Assembly (NCBI RefSeq): GCF_900105805.1
Contig: NZ_LT629788.1
Coordinates: 2,232,001-2,296,000, forward strand
Source: Pseudomonas moraviensis
Lineage (GTDB): Bacteria; Pseudomonadota; Gammaproteobacteria; Pseudomonadales; Pseudomonadaceae
Reading direction: 5' to 3'
DNA: 64,000 bases
The notes under the pieces are model-generated. The model searched no databases and was not told the origin of the DNA. It saw only the letters and a program-made list of their open reading frames with translations. Made by a program: the position numbers and the translations under genes. Every line of letters starts with the position of its first letter. Positions within the stretch are counted from its first letter, which is position 1. Of the stretch, positions 25,101 to 32,671 are shown piece after piece.

Positions 25101-27836
25101 CTTGGCACCACCACCGTGGGCAGTGGTGGCACGTTCAGCTTCAACCTGAACACCGCGCAACTGGACGGGCAATTGTTGACCGTGCGCCTGGTCGACCCGG
25201 CCGGCAATCTGTCGCCCAACGCCAGCGTGACAGCACCGGACGTCACCGCCCCCGGCGCACCGACCGGCGTCAGCGTCAACGGCAGCGGCACCTTGCTTAC
25301 CGGCGTCGGCGTGCCCGGCTCGACGATCAGCGTGCGTGGCGCCGGTGGTGTGGTACTCGGCACCGCGACCGTCGCCGCCAATGGCAGCTTCTCGGTGGTG
25401 CTGGCGTCGGCGCAGATCAACAGTCAGGTGCTCAGCGTCACTCAGGCGGATCCGAGCGGCAACGTATCGGCAGCGGCAACCGCAACGGCACCGGACCTCA
25501 CGCCTCCGGCGGCGGCCACGGCGCTGCTGGTCGGTGCCGACGGCCTGACCGTCACCGGTACCGGTGAGGCCGGCGCCACGGTGACCATCAAGTCGGCCAC
25601 CGGCACCGTTCTGGGCACCGGCACGGTCAACAACCTCGGGGTGTTCACCGTCACCCTGAACAGTGCGCAGATCAACGGCGAAAAACTCACCGTCAATCTC
25701 AGCGACGCACGTGGCAACGTTTCGGTGGCCGCCAACGTCACCGCGCCGGATGTCGACGTCAACGCGCCAGTGGTCGCCAGCGATAACCTCGCCGTCGGCA
25801 CTGTCACGCTGGCCCCGGTCACCGCGTCGCAGACCTTCAACGATTCGTTCACCACCCTGCTGGCCGGGTTCTCGAAAACCTTCACCTTCACCGTCGCCGG
25901 CGGTACGCGTCTTGATCCGACCCTGACGCTGACTACCAGCAGCCTGATTTCGCTGATCGATGGCGTGGTCTATACCCTGCAAGTGAAGGATGCCAGCGGC
26001 AACTGGGTCACCCTGGATGTCAACGGCAGCAGTGGCCTGCTCGATCTGATTGCCTTGGCCGGCCAGGGTGTGCGGGTCGACATCGGTAACCTGCTGTCAG
26101 GCGATTATCGACTGACCGTGTCGAGCACCGGCATCGGCGTGTTGACCACGGTCAATACCCAGCTGCAACTGGACGTCAGCAGCCTGACCCAGTTCAACGG
26201 CATTGCCGGGCCGGCGGTGACCGGCAACGTCATCACCAACGTCGGGGTCGATGGCACGGTCGATCAGACCGGTCCGGACAACGGCGCGCAATTGCAGATC
26301 TTCAAGAACGGCGCCTGGGTCAGCGCCGGTGCCGGCACCACCGTGCAAGGGCTGTACGGCACGCTGACGATCGACGCCAACGGCAACTACAGCTACAAAC
26401 CGAACGGCAGTGTGGGCAGCGTCGGCAAAGTCGATGTGTTCAATTATCAACTGGTGCACCCGAACGGCTTGAGCGACACCGCCAATCTGTATGTGCGCAT
26501 CGACAGCCCGCAAGCCACCGAAGTGTGGAATGACGCCAACCTCGGCAGCCCGGCACTGGTGGTGGATGCGACGCCGGACATCGCCTCGACCGACGTCACT
26601 CTGGTCAACCGCGAAGTCACCACCAACTCCGCGCTCGGCACGTTCAATGTGCTGCTGGGCGGCGGCAGCGGTAACTACAACACCGTGGTCGCGGCCGATA
26701 CCGTCAGTGACCTGACCGTGGTGGTCAACTCGAGCAACCTGTTGGCACTGCTCGGCTCGATGACAGTGGGCCTGTACAAACTCAACACCGCGACCAACCA
26801 ATATGTGCTGGTCAAGAGCTACGGCGGCAACGCCCTGCTCAACCTCGGCGGTGGTAACTACGGGATCAAGTTCGACGACCAGACCGCCGGCAGCTATCAG
26901 GTGCGGGTGGCGGTCGGCGGCCTCGGACTGCTGACCAGCGTCAACACCAGCCTGATCAACGTGGCGACCTACAACAACCAGTTCGTGGTCGGCAGCTACA
27001 CGCCGGTGTCAGGCAATCTGCTCACCGACACCGCAGGCGGCGGTGCCGATGTGTTGGGCTCGGTGTACACCTTGCTCAGCGTACTGGTCGCCGGCAATTA
27101 CGTGGCGCCGGGTTACAACGGCGTCTCGCTGGTCGGCAACTACGGCACCCTGCTGGTGCAGGCCAACGGCAACTACACCTACACACTCAAGGCTGGGCTG
27201 ACCGATGCGGTGATCGGTCAGGAAGACACCTTCACCTATCAGCTCACCCACCCGAACGGTACGGTCGATACCGCGACGCTGACCATCGACCTGAACAAGG
27301 CCGGCGCTTTCGCCAGTACCGCGTTCTCGGCGCTGGCCAGCGATGACCTGGGTCTGGCCCACGCCGCTGGCAGCGAGCTGATCCAGGGCACCGAGGGCAA
27401 CGACACTCTCGACGGCTCCCACGGTGGCGCCGTCACCCTGCAAGGTGGAGGTGGCGACGACACGCTGATCATCGCCGACCAGCAGTTCGCTTCGGTCGAT
27501 GGCGGCAGCGGCACCGACACCCTGCTCTGGGCCGGTGGCGACGTGTCGATCAACCTCGGCGATCTGCAGAGCAAGATCCACAACGTCGAGATCCTCGACC
27601 TCAACCATTCCAGTGCGGTTGCCCTGACGCTGAACCTCAGCGACCTGCTGGCGATCACGTCCTCGGATAACAACACCCTGCTGATCAAGGGTGACGAAAA
27701 GGACAGCGTGCACATGACCGATGGCTGGGTCGCCGATGGCACGCAGCAAGCCGACGGCATCGACTATGTTCAATACACGGCGCAGGAGGATCCGAGCCAC
27801 CACTTGTGGGTGCAGAACGGCATTCAAGTGGTTTGA
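16113..27836 (+). CDS. giant LapF/BapA-like adhesin secreted by type I system
   Basis: 3,907 residues. Residues 1-~125 match the prefix-like region of BapA/LapF adhesins, followed by a hydrophobic/Ala stretch and a poly-Gly tract (about 133-151). From ~157 to ~3217 there are 36 Ig-like repeats of 84-86 residues. Two related ~230-residue modules follow, each ending in a cadherin/Ig-like unit (NGNYSYKPN, NGNYTYTLK), then an RTX-like segment from ~3753 (GTEGNDTLDG, GGGGDDTL, GGSGTDTL) and a C-terminal secretion region. I see no cysteine, as is usual for these surface proteins. LapF-type proteins mediate cell-cell contact in biofilms. The exporter genes follow directly, giving a lapF-lapHIJ-like arrangement. 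Confidence 0.93.
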   Translation: MDNIVIADKANSQLTAQNWGNVQLSQPSVIQMPVRPDQLASTSRSGQDLIVNLKSGEQIKISNFFVTSPDGVPNDIVFQGDDATLWQARYSAEPFNGFTFEEIDSLDELIAGVGVVDGATPAWAIAGLGLLGAGGAAAAAGGGGGGGGGGGDNAGDATPPAAATGLTLSADGRVLSGFGEAGSVVQVRDAAGNLLGSATVGADGSFQVDLGTPQNNGQPLDVTLTDPAGNVSTPGTITAPDTTAPTAPANLSVSADGTRLGGTGEAGATIQVRGADGTLLGSAVVAADGTFSVVLSPAQTGGQPLSVSATDAAGNASPATTVSAPEIVEPQTPANLGLSSDGSQLTGTARAGTTIEVRAANGELLGRAAVGADGTFILTLIRAQANGEVISIVAINSVGAQSPTVTLNAPDITGPAAATEVAVSNDGLSVTGRGEPGSTVSVTNAQGVVLGTALVAADGSFSVQLSAAQIDGEALIVQLTDAAANPSPAVTIIAVDLDGLTQPSDLALSVDGTRLSGRGQAGSTVTVRDANGNLLGSAVVAADGTFTVQLSTPQNNGDTLQISASDSAGNTSPPLNYVTPDTQGPAAVSDLTLDGQGQTLTGKGEIGASITVRDPAGNIIGTGTVGTDGNFTVNLSTAQTDAQQLQVIQTDASGNPSAPVNVTAPDLTIPVAVSDVSISANGAVVSGAGQAGATVTVTDAGGVVLGTAVVGSNGRFEVTLSSPQTNGQNLSVVQTDGSPTGSPAVPVEAPDIQAPAAPSDLALDATGTELSGTGEPGATVTVKDAAGNTLGTAIVDGTGAFSVTLNSPQIDGQQLQVSQSDGVNVSPNTPLTAADTTAPLAPDNVVLSSNGVTLSGTGQAGSTVTVSAPDGSVLGTTVVASDGSFTVNLSPAQLDGQVLSVIQTDASALPSPVTPVTAPDITAPPAPTGLVIDPAGATVTGTTQPNNTVQVLDADGNVIGTATADGTGAFTVNLDTAQTNGEALQVVVSDGTNSSLPGSVSAPDSTPPAAVSDLAINPAGTQVSGLAEPGTTVTVSIAGGSVLGTATAGADGRFVVTLDPAAGTSSALEVISTDGGGNDSPAVPLAGPDGTQVATPSDLALSADGFTLTGAGTPGSTVTVTNSNGDVLGTGLINSFGRFTLLLSVKQINAQVLQVTATSPDGDVSVPGTVTAADGTPPDAVTNLVLNANGTALTGRGEAGATVTVTDPAGTVLGTALVASNGTFSLTLTPAQLNGQALTAVQSDAAGNLSQPASIIATDLQPPAAATGVSINDVGTVVKGQGEAGSTVTVRDAAGNVLATGLVDQSGNFQVTLPNAQNTGETLQVTLTDANGNTSPSTGVITVDGTPPAAVQNPLISADGITLSGTGEAGATVNVTTADGVLLGSAVVGADGSFSVTLAPAPTNGEALAISQTDPAGNVSPSTSVNAPDISPPAALTQVAVNADGVTVTGHGEPGATVSVRSADGTLLGTAQVGSGGAFTVTLNAPQLNAEVLTVTQEDPPGNVSTAVEVISVDLTAPAIPSALTLNAAGVQLAGNAEAGSTVTVRDSQGNLLGTTTAAANGTFQITLNSPQTNGQALNVTATDAAGNPSAPAIVNAADSSAPLAASDLAVSANGATLTGIGEIGASVEVRDAGGALLGTATVGSNGNFSVTLSPAAVAGSTLSVVQIDAAGNTGPASPVTAPGNLAESAPTNLALSADGLTLSGSATAGSTVSIRNASGVLLGTALVAANGTFSVTLNAAQLNGEQLSAVATSSTGVNSSPTDYTAADIAAPAPLSELSLAANGTALTGRGEAGATVTVLGTGGVVLGSAVVAANGTFSVTLSPAQTAGQTLSLSQADAAGNESNSVNLIAPDLIAPNPPAALVASADGALLSGTGEAGTTVNVYNAAGTLVGTGTVSIDGTFAITLTTPQANGQALTVSLTDAAGNTSAATPFTSVDSTAPAAVTQLTIGGDGASLTGRGEPGAQVRVIDSDGNVLGTAVVSPTGTFTLTLTPALTNAEVITVVQADAAGNDSPAVSLTTPDFTPPDPLANVDINSSGALVIGTGEPGATVTVRDANGTLLGTSVVLGDGTFSVTLNPPQINEQILSVQQADPPGNVSAPVTVVAPDLTPPATPAELQLNADGDTLTGTGEVGATVRVTAADGTELGTGTVGSDGRFQINVTPAQTNGQALFVVLADAVGNASPAGTLTAPDSTPPAALTDVDIDASGSLITGSGAAGSQVVVTNALGTIVGTGTVQADGSFNVTLDQPLLNGEALSVIQRDAAGNPSPIVPVTAPDVTVPAAPTGLVLTADGLTLTGTGEAGATVRVLSATGTVLGSATVAGNGSFSVTLNPPQVNGELLSVNQTDLASNTSPSAPVQAGDTTDPLEVADLNVSPDGLAVTGTGEPGATVTVRDGTVVLGTATVAADGSFSVTLSAAQIDGRALSVVQADAQNNLSEPVLVDSPDSTAPIAPTVTSLTGAGTLLAGTAEAGSTVTVLSANGTVLGTAVALGNGTYTITLNPPQANGQLLSVIATDEAQNVSPVLLYPAADTTAPDAVTGLTISGDLTQLAGRGEAGATVEVTDALGNVVGTGTVAANGTFLIDLDPGITAGQVLTVNQTDVATNVSADAILTVPAVPAPDAPDNLVLTADGVTLTGTAAIGTTINVYGPDNSLIGTGVTGADGTFSVVLTPAQTNGQSLEVTANTALGGASLPTEITAGDTSAPAPLSDLAVNASGTLVTGRGEVGATVTITGAGGVVLGNATVGANGTFSAQLNAPQVNGQVLNATQTDASSNTSPGLNVTAPDITPPAAPTALVLSGAGLVLGGLGEAGATVTVRGVGGAVLGTATVAGNGTFSVTLSSAQLNGQQLSVTQSDAAGNVSPATNLSVADTTAPAPLSNVTLNGTGLAVSGTGEAGATVSVTNAAGTVLGTAVVNAGGTFTVQLSSAQLNGQQLNVQQADPAGNLSPVFNLTAADVQAPVAASGLTLAANGLTLSGTGEAGATVNVYGPGGALLGTTTVGSGGTFSFNLNTAQLDGQLLTVRLVDPAGNLSPNASVTAPDVTAPGAPTGVSVNGSGTLLTGVGVPGSTISVRGAGGVVLGTATVAANGSFSVVLASAQINSQVLSVTQADPSGNVSAAATATAPDLTPPAAATALLVGADGLTVTGTGEAGATVTIKSATGTVLGTGTVNNLGVFTVTLNSAQINGEKLTVNLSDARGNVSVAANVTAPDVDVNAPVVASDNLAVGTVTLAPVTASQTFNDSFTTLLAGFSKTFTFTVAGGTRLDPTLTLTTSSLISLIDGVVYTLQVKDASGNWVTLDVNGSSGLLDLIALAGQGVRVDIGNLLSGDYRLTVSSTGIGVLTTVNTQLQLDVSSLTQFNGIAGPAVTGNVITNVGVDGTVDQTGPDNGAQLQIFKNGAWVSAGAGTTVQGLYGTLTIDANGNYSYKPNGSVGSVGKVDVFNYQLVHPNGLSDTANLYVRIDSPQATEVWNDANLGSPALVVDATPDIASTDVTLVNREVTTNSALGTFNVLLGGGSGNYNTVVAADTVSDLTVVVNSSNLLALLGSMTVGLYKLNTATNQYVLVKSYGGNALLNLGGGNYGIKFDDQTAGSYQVRVAVGGLGLLTSVNTSLINVATYNNQFVVGSYTPVSGNLLTDTAGGGADVLGSVYTLLSVLVAGNYVAPGYNGVSLVGNYGTLLVQANGNYTYTLKAGLTDAVIGQEDTFTYQLTHPNGTVDTATLTIDLNKAGAFASTAFSALASDDLGLAHAAGSELIQGTEGNDTLDGSHGGAVTLQGGGGDDTLIIADQQFASVDGGSGTDTLLWAGGDVSINLGDLQSKIHNVEILDLNHSSAVALTLNLSDLLAITSSDNNTLLIKGDEKDSVHMTDGWVADGTQQADGIDYVQYTAQEDPSHHLWVQNGIQVV
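16581..25762 (+). repeat. 36 tandem Ig-like repeats (about 255 bp each) inside the adhesin
   Basis: Each unit follows the pattern P-x-A-P-x-x-L-x-L-S-x-D-G, then L-x-G-x-G-E-A-G-A-T-V-T-V, then V-L-G-T-A-x-V, then D-G-T-F-S-V-T-L, then N-G-Q-x-L-x-V, and ends D-A-A-G-N-x-S-P with APD. Hand count gives 36 units with little length change (three units are one residue short). Units diverge from each other enough that none is an exact copy. The regularity explains the very long antisense open frames here. Confidence 0.9.
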
Positions 27837-27882
27837 AACAAAGGCATCAGCAACGTCCGTCTCTCAACAGTAAGGGAAGTCT

Positions 27883-29319
27883 GTGGAGTCAGTTTTTCGC
27901 CAGAAATGGCCGGTGGTCCTGTTGACCATCGGCCTCTACCCCGCTTTCACCGTCGGCGTTCGCGCCGACGACAATTTCGACAGCAGCTTGCGCAGCATCA
28001 GCCCGTCGCAACTGCAACAACCGGCAGGCAATGACAGTCGTCAGCGCCCTGCCCCTGCTTCCAGGGCCTCCGCCGATGCGGACGCTCTGGGGCTGGAACA
28101 AGCGGTCAGGCTGGCCGTGGACTGGCACCCACGGATCGGCGAGGCCATCGGCACGCTGTTCCAGCAAGGCGAAGGGGTCAACGTCGCCGAATCCGGCTAT
28201 TACCCGCAGGTCACCGGCGGCATCAAGGGTGGCTACACCAGCGGTTACGGCAGCGATGCCGGCAGCCAGTCGGTGAACATTTCCCTCAAGCAGATGTTGT
28301 ATGACTTCGGCAAGGTATCCAGTTCCGTCGACGCCGCCCGCGCCCGGGTGGCACGCAGTCAGGCCGGGATTCTGCTGGCGATCGATGACATTGCGCGCGA
28401 CACCGCCAAGGCCTACATCGAAGTGCAGCGCTACCAGCATCTGCTCGAGGTTGCGCGCGAACAGATTCAAGGTATTGGCGGCATCGTCGACCTGGCCAAA
28501 CAGCGCAGCGACATGGGCGCCAGCACCCGCTCCGATATGGTCCAGGCGCAGTCCCGGGCCGAAGGTGCGACGGCGACGTTGCAGGAATTCAAGGCGCAAT
28601 ACGCACGCTGGCAAGCCACCCTGACCAGCCTGCTCGGACGGCGCACGCCGCCAGCGGTGAGTGACGCTGCTGCGCCGACGCTGAGTCAGGCCTGTGACGT
28701 TTCGCAAATCTCCGACACCCTGCCCGCCGTCCTCCAGGCCGCTGCGCAACGCACTCAGGCCCAGGCCGAACTGGCCCAGGCCAAGGCCGAAGCCTACCCG
28801 ACCCTGTCTCTGCAACCGTCGGTCAATCAATACCTGGACGACCACTACGATGATCAGAACTCCCGCGCTGATCGCACCCAAATCGGGATCTTTCTCAACC
28901 TCGAAGTGCCGATCTACCAGGGCGGTGCGATCAGCGCGCGCAGCCGCGCCGCCGGCCATGCGCTGACCGCAGCGGACTCGGCCGAAGACTTCGCGCGCCT
29001 GCAAGCGCGTCAGGGTCTGGCTGAAGCCCAGGCGCAGACCTCGGGCCTGAACCGGCGGCTGCGCTCGCTGGAATTTCGCCAGACCAGCATCACCGAAGCG
29101 CGCATGTTGTACGGCCGCCAATACCTCGAGCTGGGCACCCGCCCGCTGCTGGACTTGCTCAACGCCGAGCAGGAAATCCACCAGTCGCGCTTTGATCTGG
29201 TCAACACCCAAGCCGATCTGCAACGTCTGCAGATCGACTGCTTCTACAACAGCGGTGCGATTCGCCGGGTCTTCGGCATCGACCACAGCGCCATCCAGAA
29301 TGTCGAGATCCTGCCATGA
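27883..29319 (+). CDS. TolC-family outer-membrane channel of the adhesin exporter (LapH/LapE-like)
   Basis: 478 residues. GTG start with AAGGGAAG upstream. N-terminal signal peptide up to about residue 29 (VGVRADD), then the two OEP repeats of a TolC barrel-tunnel subunit: LEQAVRLAVDWHPRIGEAIG near 70-90, QMLYDFGKVSSSVDAARARV near 137-156, and the second half with VPIYQGGAISARSRAAGHAL near 344-363. The trimer spans the outer membrane and periplasm. It begins 46 bp after the adhesin stop and overlaps the ABC gene by ATGA, so it is part of the same operon. Confidence 0.93.
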   Translation: MESVFRQKWPVVLLTIGLYPAFTVGVRADDNFDSSLRSISPSQLQQPAGNDSRQRPAPASRASADADALGLEQAVRLAVDWHPRIGEAIGTLFQQGEGVNVAESGYYPQVTGGIKGGYTSGYGSDAGSQSVNISLKQMLYDFGKVSSSVDAARARVARSQAGILLAIDDIARDTAKAYIEVQRYQHLLEVAREQIQGIGGIVDLAKQRSDMGASTRSDMVQAQSRAEGATATLQEFKAQYARWQATLTSLLGRRTPPAVSDAAAPTLSQACDVSQISDTLPAVLQAAAQRTQAQAELAQAKAEAYPTLSLQPSVNQYLDDHYDDQNSRADRTQIGIFLNLEVPIYQGGAISARSRAAGHALTAADSAEDFARLQARQGLAEAQAQTSGLNRRLRSLEFRQTSITEARMLYGRQYLELGTRPLLDLLNAEQEIHQSRFDLVNTQADLQRLQIDCFYNSGAIRRVFGIDHSAIQNVEILP

Positions 29320-31478
29320 CCGATGCCAGCATCACTATTGCTGAACCCGCCGCTGCCGAGGCTCGCGAGGATTATTCACCGTGGCTGGAAGCGGTGCTCA
29401 AGGTCGCCCGCCACTATCGCCTCGATGTCTCCCCGGAAAGCGTGCGCCTGGCGTCGGTGCACAGCGAAGGCCGCGTCGAAGAAGTGGTTCGGCACATGGC
29501 GCGTCAGGCCGGACTCAGCGTCAAGTTCGCGGTGTTCGACAACAAGAGCCTGAGCCGCTGGCGCACGCCGCTGGTGGTGCAACTGCGCGATGGTCAGGTC
29601 GGCGTGCTTGAAAGCATTGGCGAGACCGGCGAGCTGGGCATCTGCTTCAGCGGCGACCAGGGTTTGCAGAGCCGCATGGACGCCGCCGCTCTCGCCGAGC
29701 AGGCCCTGCGCACGGTGATTCTGCGCCCGACGCAACCGGTGGCGGACGTGCGCACCAACGACTACATCAAGCCGTACGACGAACACTGGTTCCGGCGCAT
29801 CGTCCTTACCGACCTGCGCCCCTACAGCCAAGTGATGATCGCCTCGCTGGTCGCGAATCTGCTGGGGATGGCCGGAGTGCTGTTTTCCATGCAGGTGTAC
29901 GACCGGGTGATTCCGGCCGAATCGCTGCCGACCCTGTACGTGCTGTTCGGTGGGGTAATGCTGGCGCTGCTGTTCGATTTCGTCATGCGCATCCTGCGTC
30001 TGCGCATCACCGATGTACTGGGCAAGCGCGCCGATCTGCGCGTCTCCGATCTGGTGTTCGGCCATGCCTTGCGCCTGCGCAATTCCGCGCGGCCGAAATC
30101 CACTGGCTCGTTCATCTCGCAACTGCGCGAGCTGGAACAGATTCGCGATCTGATCACCTCCAGCACCGCCACGGCGCTGGCGGACATGCCGTTTTTCCTG
30201 CTGTTCCTGCTGGTGTTCTATTTGATCGGCGGGCCGCTAGTCTTGATTCCACTGGTGGCGCTGGTGTTCATGTTGCTGCCCGGGATCATCGCGCAACCGC
30301 GTCTGGCCCGACTGGCCAATGCGTCGATGCGCGAAGCCGCGCTGCGCAACGCCATGCTGGTGGAAAGCATTCAAGGCCTCGACGACATCAAGGCACTACA
30401 GGCCGAGCAACGTTTCCAGCAACAGTGGAATCAATACAACGCTGCCTCGGCGGACAGCAGCCTGCGTTTGCGCACGTTGACCAACAGCCTCGTGGCCTGG
30501 ACGCAGAATGTGCAGGGCGGCGTGTTTGCGGTGGTGATCGTGTTCGGCGCGCCGATGGTGATTGCCGGCGACCTGACCACCGGCAGTCTGGTCGCGGCGT
30601 CGATCCTGTCGTCGCGGATGATGGGGCCGATGGCGCAACTCACCCATGTGCTCACCCGCTGGCAGCAGGCCAAGGTCGCGCTCGAAGGCCTGAACCGGAT
30701 CATGCAGATGCCGGTGGATCATCCCGAAGGCAGCCAGCGCGTGCACCTGCCGGCGATTCGCGGCGACTACCGCCTGCGTCAGGCCAGTTTCCGCTACAGC
30801 GAGGAATCGTCCCCGGCGCTCAACAGCATCGACCTGAGCATTCGCCCCGGCGAGCGCATCGCCCTGCTCGGCCGTAACGGCGCCGGCAAGTCGACCTTGC
30901 TCCAGGCACTGGGCGGCGCCATGGATCTGAGCAGCGGCGAAACCACCCTGGACGGCATCGCCCTGGCGCATCTCGACCCGGCTGACCTGCGCCGCGACGT
31001 GGGCTTGTTGTCGCAACAGGCGCGGCTGTTTCACGGCACCCTGCGCGACAACATCACCCTCGGCGCCGGTCAGGCCAGCGATCAGGAGATCATTGCCGCG
31101 CTGACCGTCACCGGTGCGCTGGATTTCGTCCGGCAGTTGCCCAAAGGCATGGATCACCTGGTACTTGAAGGCGGGCTGGGATTGTCTGGCGGCCAGCGTC
31201 AGAGCTTGCTGCTGTCGCGCTTGTTGATCCGTCAGCCACAAGTGCTGTTGCTCGACGAACCGACCGCGGCGCTGGATGACGTCACCGAACGACTGCTGCT
31301 GGAAAAACTCGCGACCTGGACTCAGGGCCGAACGCTGGTCGTCGCCACGCACCGGGTCAGCGTGTTGCAACTGGTCGAGCGGATCATCGTTCTCGACAAC
31401 GGGCGCATCGTCATTGACGACCATCGCGACGCGGCACTCGCGCGGCTGCGCGCACCGGGCAAAGGAGTGGCGGTATGA
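29316..31478 (+). CDS. type I secretion ABC transporter with C39-like domain (LapI/LapB-like)
   Basis: 720 residues. Residues ~10-140 are a C39-peptidase-like domain without a catalytic Cys at the expected place, as in RTX/LapB exporters that recognise but do not cut substrate. Residues ~165-440 hold six TM helices. The ATPase domain has Walker A GRNGAGKST near 519-527, signature LSGGQRQ near 623-629, Walker B VLLLDEPTAALDD near 643-655, and a switch His in VVATHRV. The homodimer energises export of the adhesin. Start and stop both overlap neighbours by ATGA, giving strict translational coupling. Confidence 0.94.
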   Translation: MTDASITIAEPAAAEAREDYSPWLEAVLKVARHYRLDVSPESVRLASVHSEGRVEEVVRHMARQAGLSVKFAVFDNKSLSRWRTPLVVQLRDGQVGVLESIGETGELGICFSGDQGLQSRMDAAALAEQALRTVILRPTQPVADVRTNDYIKPYDEHWFRRIVLTDLRPYSQVMIASLVANLLGMAGVLFSMQVYDRVIPAESLPTLYVLFGGVMLALLFDFVMRILRLRITDVLGKRADLRVSDLVFGHALRLRNSARPKSTGSFISQLRELEQIRDLITSSTATALADMPFFLLFLLVFYLIGGPLVLIPLVALVFMLLPGIIAQPRLARLANASMREAALRNAMLVESIQGLDDIKALQAEQRFQQQWNQYNAASADSSLRLRTLTNSLVAWTQNVQGGVFAVVIVFGAPMVIAGDLTTGSLVAASILSSRMMGPMAQLTHVLTRWQQAKVALEGLNRIMQMPVDHPEGSQRVHLPAIRGDYRLRQASFRYSEESSPALNSIDLSIRPGERIALLGRNGAGKSTLLQALGGAMDLSSGETTLDGIALAHLDPADLRRDVGLLSQQARLFHGTLRDNITLGAGQASDQEIIAALTVTGALDFVRQLPKGMDHLVLEGGLGLSGGQRQSLLLSRLLIRQPQVLLLDEPTAALDDVTERLLLEKLATWTQGRTLVVATHRVSVLQLVERIIVLDNGRIVIDDHRDAALARLRAPGKGVAV

Positions 31479-32671
31479 AACCGATGATGACCGACGTACC
31501 GGACCCGATGTCCTATCTCGACGGCCGCGATGAGCGTGCCCTGGCCGGTGGTGCAAAGGTGATCTGGGGTTGCGCGCTGATGCTCGCCTGCTTCGTCGCG
31601 TGGGCGGCGTGGTTTGAGATCGTCGAGGTCTCGACCGGCACCGGCAAAGTGGTGCCGAGCTCGCGCGAGCAAGTGATTCAGTCGATGGAGGGCGGCATTC
31701 TCGAGCAGCTCAACGTTACTGAAGGCGCGTTGGTCGAGCGCGGCCAGATTCTCGCGCAACTGGACCCGGTGAAGAACCAGTCCAACGTCGGCGAAAGCGC
31801 GGCCAAGTACCGCGCGGCGCTCGCGAGCGTCAACCGCTTGCAGGCCGAGGTCAGCGAAAAACCGCTGGCCTTTGACGCCTCGCTGCAGGAGTTTCCCGAT
31901 CTGATCCGCGCCGAAACCGAGCTCTACCAGACCCGTCGCAAAGGTCTGGCGGAAACCCTCGATGGTATTCAGAGCTCGCTGAAACTGGTGCGCAGCGAAC
32001 TGGCGATCACCGAGAATCTGGCGAAGATCGGCGCCTCGAGTCGGGTCGAAGTGCTACGCCTGACCCGTCAGCGCTCGGAGCTGGAATTGAAGGCCACCGA
32101 AGCCCGTTCCGATTACATGGTCCGCGCCCGCGAAGACCTGGCCAAAGCCAACGCCGAAGCGCAGATGCTCGAGGCAGTGATCCGTGGTCGTACCGATTCG
32201 CTGTCGCGCCTGACCCTGCGTTCGCCGGTGCGCGGTATCGTCAAGGACATCGAAGTCAGCACCATTGGCGGGGTGATCGCGCCCAACGGCCAGGTCATGC
32301 AGATCGTGCCGCTGGATGAACAACTGCTGATCGAGACGCGCATCTCGCCGCGCGACATCGCCTTCATTCATCCGGGTCAGGCGGCGAAAGTGAAAATCAC
32401 CGCTTATGACTATTCGATCTACGGCAGCCTCGACGGCGAAGTGGTGACGATCTCGCCGGACACGATTCAGGACGAAGCCAAGCCGGAGATTTTTTACTAC
32501 CGCGTGTTCATCCGCACGTCGTCGGATGAACTGCGTAACAAGGCCGGCAAACGCTTCGCCATCGTGCCCGGAATGATCGCTACGGTCGACATTCGTACCG
32601 GCGAAAAAACCGTGCTGGACTACCTGATCAAACCGCTCAACCGCGCCCGCGAAGCGTTGCGCGAACGTTGA
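31475..32671 (+). CDS. HlyD-family membrane fusion protein of the adhesin exporter (LapJ/LapC-like)
   Basis: 398 residues. A short cytoplasmic N-terminus, one TM helix near residues 28-47 (IWGCALMLACFVAWAAWFEI), a biotinyl-lipoyl-like half-motif near 68-90 (VIQSMEGGILEQLNVTEGAL), a periplasmic helical hairpin near 105-230, and the conserved HlyD C-terminal beta part (LTLRSPVRGIVKDIEVSTIG, ISPRDIAFIHPGQAAKVKIT). It bridges the ABC protein to the TolC-type channel. Last gene of the operon; its stop abuts the end of the convergent protease gene with no gap and no visible terminator between. Confidence 0.94.
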   Translation: MKPMMTDVPDPMSYLDGRDERALAGGAKVIWGCALMLACFVAWAAWFEIVEVSTGTGKVVPSSREQVIQSMEGGILEQLNVTEGALVERGQILAQLDPVKNQSNVGESAAKYRAALASVNRLQAEVSEKPLAFDASLQEFPDLIRAETELYQTRRKGLAETLDGIQSSLKLVRSELAITENLAKIGASSRVEVLRLTRQRSELELKATEARSDYMVRAREDLAKANAEAQMLEAVIRGRTDSLSRLTLRSPVRGIVKDIEVSTIGGVIAPNGQVMQIVPLDEQLLIETRISPRDIAFIHPGQAAKVKITAYDYSIYGSLDGEVVTISPDTIQDEAKPEIFYYRVFIRTSSDELRNKAGKRFAIVPGMIATVDIRTGEKTVLDYLIKPLNRAREALRER

